44,069 bases of DNA from NCBI GenBank assembly GCA_022564545.1, contig JADFLG010000008.1:1-44069 (forward strand). The letters run 5' to 3'. The position numbers were made by a program, and so were the translations under genes. The DNA comes from Chloroflexota bacterium. Its GTDB lineage: Bacteria; Chloroflexota; Dehalococcoidia; Lucifugimonadales; Lucifugimonadaceae. The notes under the pieces were generated by a model. The model saw only the letters and a list, made by a program, of their open reading frames with translations. It made no database searches and had not been told where the DNA came from. This document shows positions 25,704-33,388 of the stretch, piece after piece (positions within the stretch are counted from its first letter, which is position 1; the number at the start of each line of letters is the position of its first letter).

Positions 25704-26008
25704 GTTCGTTCGCCAGTCATCGCTAAACCTGTCGTAGTAACGTCGATTTAGCGGTCGCCGCAACAAATCTCTTCCGCACTCCAGAGCGGTCTTCAACGGA
25801 AGACCGCTTTGCCGCGTTGACACAGATCCCGCACAATGCCAGCATTGGGCCTCTCTGGCACTATGGCTACGGACCATTTGCGACCGGCGGGTTGGTTCCA
25901 GGGTCCGGTGAGTCCCACCAGCGGGGAATCCCGGATGTGACAGTTTTAACGGACCGGGCCTCTCGGCACCCCGGAACAAAATTAAACGACCGGCCAGAAG
26001 GAAATACG
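25704..26008. other. Intergenic region with hairpin and possible promoter
   Basis: Between the response regulator and the aldehyde dehydrogenase lie a 10-bp hairpin (25785-25808) and a TTGACA box at 25817-25822 without a clear -10 element at 16-18 bases. An in-frame extension of the dehydrogenase back to 25817 is not supported by composition or ribosome site. Confidence 0.45.
25785..25808 (+). terminator. Hairpin, probable terminator after the kinase/regulator pair
   Basis: AGCGGTCTTC and GAAGACCGCT pair perfectly around an AACG tetraloop, followed by only a short T tract (TT). It probably ends the two-component transcript. Confidence 0.65.
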
Positions 26009-27469
26009 ATGGCAGAACGGTATCAAAACTATGTTGGTGGAGCCTGGACCGACGCGACGTCCGGCAATGTGTCGACCAGCATCAACCCGGCAGACCTTTC
26101 CGATGTAATCGGCGAATTCCAGGCATCGAATTCCGCTGATGCCGATGCCGCGATAACCGCAGCGTCGGACGCCAAAGAAGGCTGGCGGCGTACTTCGTCA
26201 TTGGCCCGCGGCAGCTATCTTTTCAAGGCAGCTGCGTATCTCGAAAACAATCTCGAAAAATACGCGCAGGCCGTCACCCGAGAATCGGGCAAGGCGATCC
26301 TTGAGTCCCGTGGAGAAGTCGGGCGCGCAATCGCGCTGTTGCAGTACTACGGGGTCGAGGGCTCGAACCCGGTCGGCACCGTCGTCCCGTCCGTAAATCC
26401 AAATATCCTGCTCTACACAAACCGCATGCCGCTGGGTGTGGTCAGCTTAATCACTCCGTGGAACTTCCCAATTGCGATCCCGATCTGGAAAATGGCGCCC
26501 GCACTCGTTTACGGGAACACCGTCGTCCTGAAGCCCGCCTCGGCCACGCCATACGTTGCAACCTTGATCGCAAGGATGTGGGAAGCTGTCGATCTACCCT
26601 CGGGCGTGTTCAACCTGCTGACAGGGTCCGGCGGGACCGTCGGCAACGAACTGATCACGAGTCCAATGGTCAGTGCGATTTCTTTCACCGGCTCAACACG
26701 GATCGGCATGCAAATCGCCGTCGAATCGGCAAAACGGGGCAACAAGTACCAGCTGGAAATGGGCGGAAAAAACCCCGTGATAGTTCTGCCCGACGCCGAC
26801 CTCGAACAGGCTGCCGAGATCACCGTTTCCGGCGCGATGAAGTACTCAGGCCAGAAATGCACGGCCACGTCGCGGGCGATCGTCGTAGGCAACGTGATGG
26901 AGGAGTTCACGAGCCTTGTGGTCGATAAGACCAGGAAACTGAAGATTGGGCCCGGGATCGAAGAAGACTCGATCGTCGTCCCCGTTATCGACCAGGTTTC
27001 AAAAGACAACATCAAGTCGATGATCGAACGAGGGGTCGCCGACGGTGGGACGGTATTGACGGGCGGTGGCGCGCCGACTGGTCCTGAATACGACGCCGGG
27101 ACGTTCGTTGAGCCAACAGTCATTACGGAGGTCGCACCTGACGCGTTCGTGGCGTGCGAAGAGATTTTCGGCCCGGTGCTTTCGATAATTCCCGCGGCCG
27201 ATGCTGAAGACGCACTCGAAATCGCCAACTCGGTCGAGTACGGACTGAGCGCGGGAATATTTACTCGAAACCTTAACTCGGTGCTCGACTTTGCTGACCG
27301 CATCGAAGCAGGCATCGTCAAGATCAACGGAGAAACGGCTGGCGTCGAACCACAGGTGCCGTTCGGTGGCATGAAAGCGAGTTCCTCAGGGAATCGCGAG
27401 CAGGGCAAGGCGGCTATCGAGTTCTTCACACAGACCAAAACAATTTACGTCGATCGCAGTGCTACCTGA
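26009..27469 (+). CDS. NAD(P)-dependent aldehyde dehydrogenase (2-oxoglutarate semialdehyde type likely)
   Basis: A 486-residue aldehyde dehydrogenase with all core residues: N152 in TPWNFPIA, K175 in VVLKPAS, E250 in LEMGGKNP and nucleophile C284 in SGQKCTA. It oxidises an aldehyde to the acid in the cytosol. The next gene (130 bases on) is a DapA-family lyase. That pairing is known from hexarate, pentonate and hydroxyproline breakdown, where a DapA-family enzyme makes 2-oxoglutarate semialdehyde and this dehydrogenase makes 2-oxoglutarate. The pathway is therefore an inference from context. ATG at 26009 has AAGGA at good spacing; the longer open frame upstream is unlikely coding. Confidence 0.92.
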   Translation: MAERYQNYVGGAWTDATSGNVSTSINPADLSDVIGEFQASNSADADAAITAASDAKEGWRRTSSLARGSYLFKAAAYLENNLEKYAQAVTRESGKAILESRGEVGRAIALLQYYGVEGSNPVGTVVPSVNPNILLYTNRMPLGVVSLITPWNFPIAIPIWKMAPALVYGNTVVLKPASATPYVATLIARMWEAVDLPSGVFNLLTGSGGTVGNELITSPMVSAISFTGSTRIGMQIAVESAKRGNKYQLEMGGKNPVIVLPDADLEQAAEITVSGAMKYSGQKCTATSRAIVVGNVMEEFTSLVVDKTRKLKIGPGIEEDSIVVPVIDQVSKDNIKSMIERGVADGGTVLTGGGAPTGPEYDAGTFVEPTVITEVAPDAFVACEEIFGPVLSIIPAADAEDALEIANSVEYGLSAGIFTRNLNSVLDFADRIEAGIVKINGETAGVEPQVPFGGMKASSSGNREQGKAAIEFFTQTKTIYVDRSAT

Positions 27470-27599
27470 ATCGCTGCCCAGATAGCGTGGCGTGGGTGCA
27501 CGGCTCTCGAACTTAGTGGGCTTGACCCCTCATTATTTTGGTGAGGGGCCAACCGCCGGGCTGCGGGACCATTCGACGATCGGAACAAGGGGCAACATA

Positions 27600-28493
27600 A
27601 TGGCAGATCACACTTTCAGCGGGGTCTTCCCGATTCTGCAAATGCCGTTCGACGAGGAAGGGCAGGTCCTCTACGAAGAACTCCGTGCAGAAGTCGAGTA
27701 CGCGGTCCGTGGCGGCGTTCACGGTGTAGGCATCGCATACGGTTCGGAGATCAACAAACTCGACGACCACGAGCGCGACCAGGTCCTGAGCGCCGTTGTC
27801 GACCAGGCCGGTGGCAGGATCAAGGTCGTTATGAACACCGGTGCGCCATCGACCGTTCAGACGGTTCATTACACCCGTGTCGCCAGAGTCCTGGGCGCCG
27901 ATGCGGTAATGATCGCCGCGCCGGTCATCCCCGGAATCGCAGCGTCGCTGGTGCGCCAGCACTTCCTCGACGTTGCCGAAAGCACCGACCTTCCCATCTT
28001 CATGCAGGACATGCCGGGCGCCAGCCTGGCCCCGGCCATGATGGCCGATCTGTCGAAAGCCAGTGAAAATCTTTGCTACGCCAAGATCGAAACTTTGCCG
28101 ACACCGAGCAGGTTCACCGAGACACGCGAACTCGCGGGGGAAGACCTGTCGATGTTCGGTGGGGCCAACGGCGTCTTTTTCATCGAAGAAATGAGGCGCG
28201 GGGCAAAGGGCACAATGCAGGGCATCGCCCTGTGCGATGTGGTGCGAAAAACGTGGGACGCTTTCCAGGCTGGTGATGAGATCGCCGCCGAATCGATGTG
28301 GAACCTGTACCAGCCGCTGGTGAAGCTCTACACGCTCGGTGAAGGCCAGCTCTACTGGGTCGCCAAAGAGATCCTCCGCAGACGCGGGGTTTTTACACAG
28401 GCAAACCCTCGCCTGCCCGCCGCTAAACCCGACGCAGAGACGTTCAGGGAGCTCGATGCGCTGATCGAGCGGCTCGGGGTTGCCCCGATTTGA
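27600..28493 (+). CDS. DapA/NanA-family lyase or dehydratase with altered catalytic motifs
   Basis: A 297-residue class I aldolase-fold enzyme. The Schiff-base Lys is K162 in CYAKIE. At the place of the usual Y-N-(V/I)-P-G motif it has MQDMPG, so the catalytic Tyr seems replaced by Gln, and the family G-T-T-G-E loop reads AYGSEIN. It therefore belongs to a divergent branch and cannot be taken as dihydrodipicolinate synthase. Next to an aldehyde dehydrogenase it may act on a 4-deoxy-5-keto sugar acid or similar. ATG at 27600 follows AAGGGG; the frame is open from 27492 but with poor sequence. The stop overlaps a possible TTG start of the following GNAT gene. Confidence 0.85.
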   Translation: MADHTFSGVFPILQMPFDEEGQVLYEELRAEVEYAVRGGVHGVGIAYGSEINKLDDHERDQVLSAVVDQAGGRIKVVMNTGAPSTVQTVHYTRVARVLGADAVMIAAPVIPGIAASLVRQHFLDVAESTDLPIFMQDMPGASLAPAMMADLSKASENLCYAKIETLPTPSRFTETRELAGEDLSMFGGANGVFFIEEMRRGAKGTMQGIALCDVVRKTWDAFQAGDEIAAESMWNLYQPLVKLYTLGEGQLYWVAKEILRRRGVFTQANPRLPAAKPDAETFRELDALIERLGVAPI

Positions 28494-29104
28494 GCAGCCC
28501 GGTTTCAAGAAGCCAGTCGAGGAGCGCCGCGGGCCGCGGTGCTCTCAAGCCGCAATTAGAGATGGTCCGGAGCAGCAACCCTGTGCCAGAGGTGCCACGG
28601 CCCGCAGCCGGGTACTCGCTGCGAAATGCGAGACCCGAGGACAGACACTCCTACTCGCAAACTTTCCAGACCGCATTCGACGAACCCTCGCCGTTCGCCG
28701 ACCTGATGCGGAAAACGCTGCCCGGAGGTTTCTTCGTGGTCGAGCACAAGCCCACCGGTACCATCGTGGCAGCATCGACCGCCGCAAGTTACCCGAAAGC
28801 CCAGCACCCGGAAGGATACAGCCTTCAGTGGGTGGTCGCCCATTCCGATCACCTCGGCACCGGCTCTGGCCGGGCGGCGACCGCGGCCGCAACCCAGGTG
28901 CTCGCCGACTCAGCGCCGGCCTACTCGTATCTCTCAACCGATGACTTCCGCCTGCCTGCCATAAACATTTATTTGAAGCTGGGCTGGCAGCCGCTCCTGT
29001 TCCAGGACGATCAAACGGCAAGGTGGTCAGAGGTCTTCGAAAAGCTCGGCATGTGGTTCGACGAAAAAGAATGGCCGACAACGCCTCAGGAAGCCGGAGT
29101 CTGA
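28490..29104 (+). CDS. GNAT-family N-acetyltransferase-like protein
   Basis: Up to 204 residues. The core (about 40-160) has the GNAT strand order: SLRNARPEDRHSYS start, GGFFVVEHKPTGTIVAASTAA, the LQWVVAHSDHLGTGSGRAA acetyl-CoA loop region, then YSYLSTDD and AINIYLKLGWQP. These enzymes acetylate amines with acetyl-CoA. Starting at TTG 28490 gives a TTGA overlap with the lyase stop, but the first 24 residues are Ser/Arg-rich; ATG at 28562 is an equally plausible start. It is the last gene of the dehydrogenase/lyase group and could modify an amino intermediate, which is speculative. A REP palindrome follows its stop. Confidence 0.75.
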   Translation: MSSPVSRSQSRSAAGRGALKPQLEMVRSSNPVPEVPRPAAGYSLRNARPEDRHSYSQTFQTAFDEPSPFADLMRKTLPGGFFVVEHKPTGTIVAASTAASYPKAQHPEGYSLQWVVAHSDHLGTGSGRAATAAATQVLADSAPAYSYLSTDDFRLPAINIYLKLGWQPLLFQDDQTARWSEVFEKLGMWFDEKEWPTTPQEAGV

Positions 29105-29106
29105 TT

Positions 29107-29142
29107 TTCTCCCTCCCTGCGAAGGAGAGAGGACAGGCCTGG
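29107..29142. repeat. REP-like intergenic palindrome, copy C
   Basis: TCTCCCTCCCTGCGAAGGAGAGAGGACAGG-type hairpin lying between the converging GNAT and NMT1-like genes. Its partner copy D is on the other side of the NMT1-like gene. Confidence 0.65.
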
Positions 29143-29153
29143 ACTCGCTCCCC

Positions 29154-30041
29154 CTATCGTTCCGGCGGCGGAACGACAACATCGTCGTACGGGTGGCGCG
29201 AGCCAACCATGCCCGAGTGCTCGAACACGTCCAGCGCGGCATCGTAAAGTTCTGGCTCCACCTCAATGCCGCCGTCCCAGGTGCCAAGGTCCTGGTAGAA
29301 GCCAACCGCCGATGCAATTGCACTTTCCGCCATGTCAGGAAAGAAGCTCGCCTCAGCGCGGGCGACCTCGACCGGATCCGCCGTGTTTACCCATTCGCGA
29401 GTTGCCCTGTAGGCTGCCGCAAAACGCCTCGCATCGTCAGTGTCGGGCCAGTCCCAACGACACACCAGGCTCGAAAAGGCCACCGGGCCCACTGCTTCCC
29501 CAACCGAGGCGACGATGTGCCCCTGCCCGTCATGTTCAAGCTGCTGGGGGAACGCACCCTGCTCGTGAAAATAATCGCCCTCGCCGTTTGTCCACTGTGC
29601 CACCATTTCATTGCCGCCTGCCGACTTGATGTCGTCGACATCGGCAAGGTCGACGCCCTGCCTGTGGGCACCGAAACGGAGCATCGCCTCGGGCTGGCCG
29701 CCATGCACATGAAGGAACCTGCCGTTCAACAGCTTGTCCCACGAAAAATCCGGGTCTGGCTCCCTTGCAGCGATAAAGAAGCCATCGTACCGGTTGATCT
29801 GTGCAAACTGGGCGAACGCCGGTTTTTCGCCCCTGTCGAGCGCCGGCCAGCTTGCAGAGACCGCAGCCTGGGCAACGTCCATCCGGCCCTCGGCCACCGC
29901 CCCGCCGCTGCTACCGCCCGGTTCAACAACGTGATACTCGCCCACCAGACCCTCCTTTTCGAGGAACCCTCCGGCGATCAGGCAGATCAGCGGACTGTAG
30001 AAAGCCGAGTGGCGGGATGCCATCAGGCGGATGCTGGTCAT
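29154..30041 (-). CDS. NMT1/THI5-like substrate-binding-fold protein without signal peptide
   Basis: A 295-residue protein of the periplasmic-binding type II fold, related to ABC transporter binding proteins of the NMT1/THI5/SsuA group. The pattern LICLIAGGFLEKEGL, the GGSSGGAVAEGRMDVAQAA loop and the later W-x-x-T-DD-ARRFAAAYR helix fit. It starts directly with the first strand and has no signal peptide or lipobox, and no permease or ATPase gene is adjacent. It may thus be an intracellular binding or enzymatic relative rather than a transporter component. ATG at 30041 has AAGGA seven bases upstream. A ligand cannot be named. REP palindromes lie on both sides of the gene. Confidence 0.7.
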   Translation of the reverse strand: MTSIRLMASRHSAFYSPLICLIAGGFLEKEGLVGEYHVVEPGGSSGGAVAEGRMDVAQAAVSASWPALDRGEKPAFAQFAQINRYDGFFIAAREPDPDFSWDKLLNGRFLHVHGGQPEAMLRFGAHRQGVDLADVDDIKSAGGNEMVAQWTNGEGDYFHEQGAFPQQLEHDGQGHIVASVGEAVGPVAFSSLVCRWDWPDTDDARRFAAAYRATREWVNTADPVEVARAEASFFPDMAESAIASAVGFYQDLGTWDGGIEVEPELYDAALDVFEHSGMVGSRHPYDDVVVPPPER

Positions 30042-30086
30042 TTATTCGTCCTTAACGATTGGGCATTCAGGCAGGCGAGCATGAGT

Positions 30087-30128
30087 GGGAATCCCTTCTC
30101 CCCAGGGAAGGAGGTCAGGTCAAGGGGA
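30087..30128. repeat. REP-like intergenic palindrome, copy D
   Basis: CCCTTCTCCCCAGGGAAGGAGGTCAGGTCAAGGGG-type element (hairpin plus AGGTCAAGGGG tail) lying upstream of the NMT1-like gene and downstream of the FG-GAP gene. Confidence 0.65.
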
Positions 30129-30250
30129 ATGCTGCCGACGGTGGCGTACATGCTATCGAAAGCATGCTACCTGCTCCGCACCTTCCGCCTCACACGCGCC
30201 CACAAGCGTGCGCCCGTCTGCCGGAGAAGAGGGAGATTTGAAATAGCGTC

Positions 30251-31678
30251 TCATTGCCAGATCAGCAGTTCCCCGTCCCGCGTCACAGCACCAAGAATGA
30301 TTCTGCCATCAGAGCCGTCTGGCAACACAACCCCGGCAAGGTTCGTCGCAAGTGGTGAACCAAGCCACAGTTCCCACACTTCTTCCGCCGACTCCCCGCT
30401 CCGGCGCAGCGCTACCAGACTCAGCCGGTTACGCGAAGGCACCAGCAGTTCTACATTCCCATCGCCATCGAAATCGCCGGCGACCGCCATATCGAGATTG
30501 CGAGACCCGTTTACGTGCGACGAGTAACCCCCCGACAGCGATGCGACCCGTTCCAGTTTCCTGTCACTCAACCTGTAAAACTCAGCGACCCCGCCGATGT
30601 GCGGAGTCCTGATCGTCGCCAGCTCCATCTCTCCATTCGGGCCAAACGGTGCCACGGCAACCTGGTGCGTCCACCTGAACGCCGTTCCGATCGGTTCAGA
30701 TTCAGCCGCAATCCTCATGCCGGTCTTACCGTTCTCGATCACGATCAACCTGGCCCCGCCAGTACGATTGCTCACTGTGCCAATGATTTCTTCGACACCG
30801 TCGCCATCAAAATCGGCAAGTATCGGGTAAAGCCCCTCGAAAACATCATCGTCGTTCAGCAAAAGAAGGCTGGCGCCGGCCCCATCAGCGACCGGTATTG
30901 CCGTTACTGCGCCCCACTCGTTCTGATCGCCGATTGCACCGTGGGGGTATCTGTCAGTCGAGATGACATACGAGTACAGGGTCGAATCGGAGCCGATCAT
31001 AAAAGTGGCGTCCGGGGCGTTCCGCACGGAAATCGTCGAACTCCTGTCCCCGCGGGTGATCCTCAGATTTCCGTTACCCGCTCCGTCTTCAATAAATTCG
31101 ATCCGCGCGCCCGGCAGTAGCGTGTCAAGTCCGTCGACTGCACGCGTGGTCGTCAGCCCGACCTGCCCGGACTTTCCAATAACGAGTATCGGGGGCGACA
31201 GGGAGAAGGTTTCGAGTGGAAAATCGATGAGGATGTGGCCTGCCCCCTCCCCGTACAGCCCGGTGCGAAATGCCACGGATTTCCCATCGACGCCGGTGAC
31301 GACCCACACCGCGCCTCCGTCGGGATGAATCGCGGCAGTCAGCCACATCGGAATATCCACGAACCCTGACACCTCGAAGCGCACCGACGCCGACGACAAC
31401 TCGTCCGTTCCCAGCCCTCCCGTTCCCGAGAAATAACGGTTCCCGGAGGCGTTTGCGTACGTGTACCCGATCGAATAGACCTCGGGACCGTCAGGGACCC
31501 CGTAATCCATTGATACGACGACTGCGTCCAAATTCGGCCTTCCCGGATCGGTTACCGGGGCAGCCGGCGCCCCGCACGCAGCGGCAAGTATCAGGGCGAC
31601 AGCCGCCAGCGCAAGCTTCAACAATCTCGCACGCCGCGGTGTTGCGGCCCGATGCCACCCGCCGTTAGCCTTCATCAT
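30251..31678 (-). CDS. FG-GAP/VCBS-repeat lipoprotein
   Basis: A 475-residue protein with signal peptide and lipobox (ALILAAAC at about residues 29-36). The mature part carries FG-GAP-like propeller repeats with Ca-binding loops DFDGDGVEE and DFDGDGNVE, as found in integrin-like and surface propeller proteins. It should be lipid-anchored outside the cytoplasmic membrane; family members bind ligands or stabilise surface structures. The start is ATG 31678 or the adjacent 31675; the frame is open to 31900 but that part lacks a signal peptide and overlaps the divergent epimerase. Ribosome site weak. Ligand unknown. Confidence 0.8.
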   Translation of the reverse strand: MMKANGGWHRAATPRRARLLKLALAAVALILAAACGAPAAPVTDPGRPNLDAVVVSMDYGVPDGPEVYSIGYTYANASGNRYFSGTGGLGTDELSSASVRFEVSGFVDIPMWLTAAIHPDGGAVWVVTGVDGKSVAFRTGLYGEGAGHILIDFPLETFSLSPPILVIGKSGQVGLTTTRAVDGLDTLLPGARIEFIEDGAGNGNLRITRGDRSSTISVRNAPDATFMIGSDSTLYSYVISTDRYPHGAIGDQNEWGAVTAIPVADGAGASLLLLNDDDVFEGLYPILADFDGDGVEEIIGTVSNRTGGARLIVIENGKTGMRIAAESEPIGTAFRWTHQVAVAPFGPNGEMELATIRTPHIGGVAEFYRLSDRKLERVASLSGGYSSHVNGSRNLDMAVAGDFDGDGNVELLVPSRNRLSLVALRRSGESAEEVWELWLGSPLATNLAGVVLPDGSDGRIILGAVTRDGELLIWQ

Positions 31679-31829
31679 TGTGCTCAAATAATAGTGCGCA
31701 CACTGGGAACCTGCGCATTGCAACTCCGGGCAACCACCCTCAATCTGGCGATCTGGCCCCGGGGCCCCGGCCCGGGGGTGATTTGCGATTGGGGCTCCGT
31801 CATGAACGACCGCCAGGGAGGACGCTAAC

Positions 31830-32768
31830 ATGGCAGGTAAGACCGCTATCGTAACGGGCGCCGCAGGGTTCATCGCCTCGCACCTCGTCGACCGGCTCAT
31901 CTCAGACGGTTACACGGTGACTGGCATCGACGACCTGTCGACCGGAAAGCTTGCAAACCTTCCCCCGGACTTCGATCTGCGGCAGCTGGACATCCGCGAC
32001 CCGGAAGTGCGAAAAATCGTCTCTGAGGTCCGCCCCGATTTCGTGTTTCACCTGGCGGCGCAAATCAGCGTGTCTGTCTCTGCCAGAGAGCCGGTAATGG
32101 ACGCAGAGGTGAACGTGCTGGGGGCGCTGAACCTTTTTGAGGGCATCAGGGCGGTGGAGGGCAAGACGACAAAGGTCGTATACGTCACATCGGGCGGGAC
32201 GGCCTATGGAGAGCCATCCGTCCTGCCCGCCGACGAATCGACGCCCGTGCGCCCCCTTTCCCCGTACGGGGCGTCGAAGCTGGCCATAGAGACCTACCTG
32301 CCAGTCTACGAGAGGCTGTGCGGGCTGGACTATTCAATCATCCGTCTGGCCAACATCTATGGACCGCGGCAAGACCCGCACGGAGAAGCCGGCGTTGTCG
32401 CTATCTTCGCAAGGGCGATGCTCAGCGGAAAATCGCTGACCATCTTCGGAGACGGAAACGACGAGCGCGACTATGTTTACGTCGGCGACGTGGTCGATGC
32501 CATCGTCAAAGCCGCCGAAAATTCGCGACCCGGTCCGTTCAACGTCGGAACTGGCGAAGGAACAAGTACAAACCGGATTTTCGAGGTCGTCGCCGAAAAC
32601 TGCGGCCATACCGACGACGCAGTCCACGGCCCTCCCCGCCCCGGTGATGTGAACCGGATATACCTGGACGCGACCAGGGCCGGAAAAGAGCTTGGCTGGA
32701 CCCCGAAGATCACACTTGAAGACGGCTTGAAAACCACCGTCGACTGGTTCAGGCAGCAGCTCGACTAA
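31830..32768 (+). CDS. NAD-dependent nucleotide-sugar epimerase/dehydratase (GalE-like)
   Basis: A 312-residue extended SDR. The NAD-binding motif is TGAAGFIASH (about 9-18), Asp at the end of strand two in GIDDLSTGK favours NAD, and the active site is the Ser of TSGGTAYG with Y-G-A-S-K. Late blocks NIYGPRQDP, RDYVYVGDVVDA and FNVGTGEGTS are typical of UDP-glucose 4-epimerase and relatives. It makes an activated sugar isomer for glycan synthesis in the cytosol; the exact nucleotide sugar is unclear. ATG at 31830 follows GGGAGG. The stop interlocks with the stop of the converging response regulator (CTAA at 32765-32768). Confidence 0.92.
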   Translation: MAGKTAIVTGAAGFIASHLVDRLISDGYTVTGIDDLSTGKLANLPPDFDLRQLDIRDPEVRKIVSEVRPDFVFHLAAQISVSVSAREPVMDAEVNVLGALNLFEGIRAVEGKTTKVVYVTSGGTAYGEPSVLPADESTPVRPLSPYGASKLAIETYLPVYERLCGLDYSIIRLANIYGPRQDPHGEAGVVAIFARAMLSGKSLTIFGDGNDERDYVYVGDVVDAIVKAAENSRPGPFNVGTGEGTSTNRIFEVVAENCGHTDDAVHGPPRPGDVNRIYLDATRAGKELGWTPKITLEDGLKTTVDWFRQQLD

Positions 32769-33145
32769 GCACTCTTGCGCTCGATCGTGGTTGCCCACCG
32801 AATTCGATCAAGCAGGTCATCTGCGGTCCAGGGTTTCGATACGTAGTCGATTGCGCCCATCGAACGTGCTTTAGCGAGATCGTCGTCTTCGTTCAGGGCT
32901 GAAAAAATTATTACCGGAATATGTTTTGACGCTGGACTCGATTTCAGTCGCTCAAGGGCCTCCCAGCCATCCATGCCGGGCATCATTAAATCGAGGATTA
33001 TCAAGTCGGGTTTGGCATCACTCACCCATGATTGAACGCTTGCGCCATCAGTCGCCTCAACAACCTCATGGCCGGCCCGTTGGAGCACGGCGACCAGCAA
33101 GAGGCGAACGTCATGAGAGTCGTCCACCACGAGTATTCGGGCCAT
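32765..33145 (-). CDS. Single-domain response regulator, second copy
   Basis: A 126-residue receiver alone. Acidic pair D8/D9, phospho-acceptor D52 in IILDLMMPGMDG, Ser in place of Thr in IIFSALNE, and Lys in SKPW are visible. No kinase gene is adjacent. It resembles the regulator at 25284-25703 and could take phosphate from the same triple-GAF kinase or another kinase. ATG at 33145 has GGAGG five bases upstream. Its end overlaps the stop of the epimerase gene on the other strand. Confidence 0.92.
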   Translation of the reverse strand: MARILVVDDSHDVRLLLVAVLQRAGHEVVEATDGASVQSWVSDAKPDLIILDLMMPGMDGWEALERLKSSPASKHIPVIIFSALNEDDDLAKARSMGAIDYVSKPWTADDLLDRIRWATTIERKSA

Positions 33146-33388
33146 AATTACCTCCAACCACCCACAAATTCACTTCATGCCGAAAGCGCCCCGCCTGCAT
33201 TCATCCTCAATGGCAACTCGACGGCATATTTCGTGACCACGCTTCCACCCCACACCCCACGATATTTGGCGCGACCCATCTCAGCATTGGCGAATCCCTG
33301 AGCCGAGTTGCGCATTTCACATAGTGGTTTCGCGTATGCCTGTAACAGCCATCCGCCCGTTCTGGTCGGTCGTTATCCTGTATCGGTT

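Noticed and set aside
25817-26008. Longer N-terminus of the aldehyde dehydrogenase
   Set aside because: The extra 64 codons are unlike the family start, while ATG 26009 has AAGGA at proper spacing.
27513-28508. 331-codon minus-strand frame opposite the DapA-family gene
   Set aside because: Antisense shadow; the plus-strand gene has recognisable catalytic motifs and a ribosome site.
29193-30527. 444-codon plus-strand frame opposite the NMT1-like and FG-GAP genes
   Set aside because: Composition is Arg/Pro/Cys-rich and it spans the ends of two supported genes; no motif seen.
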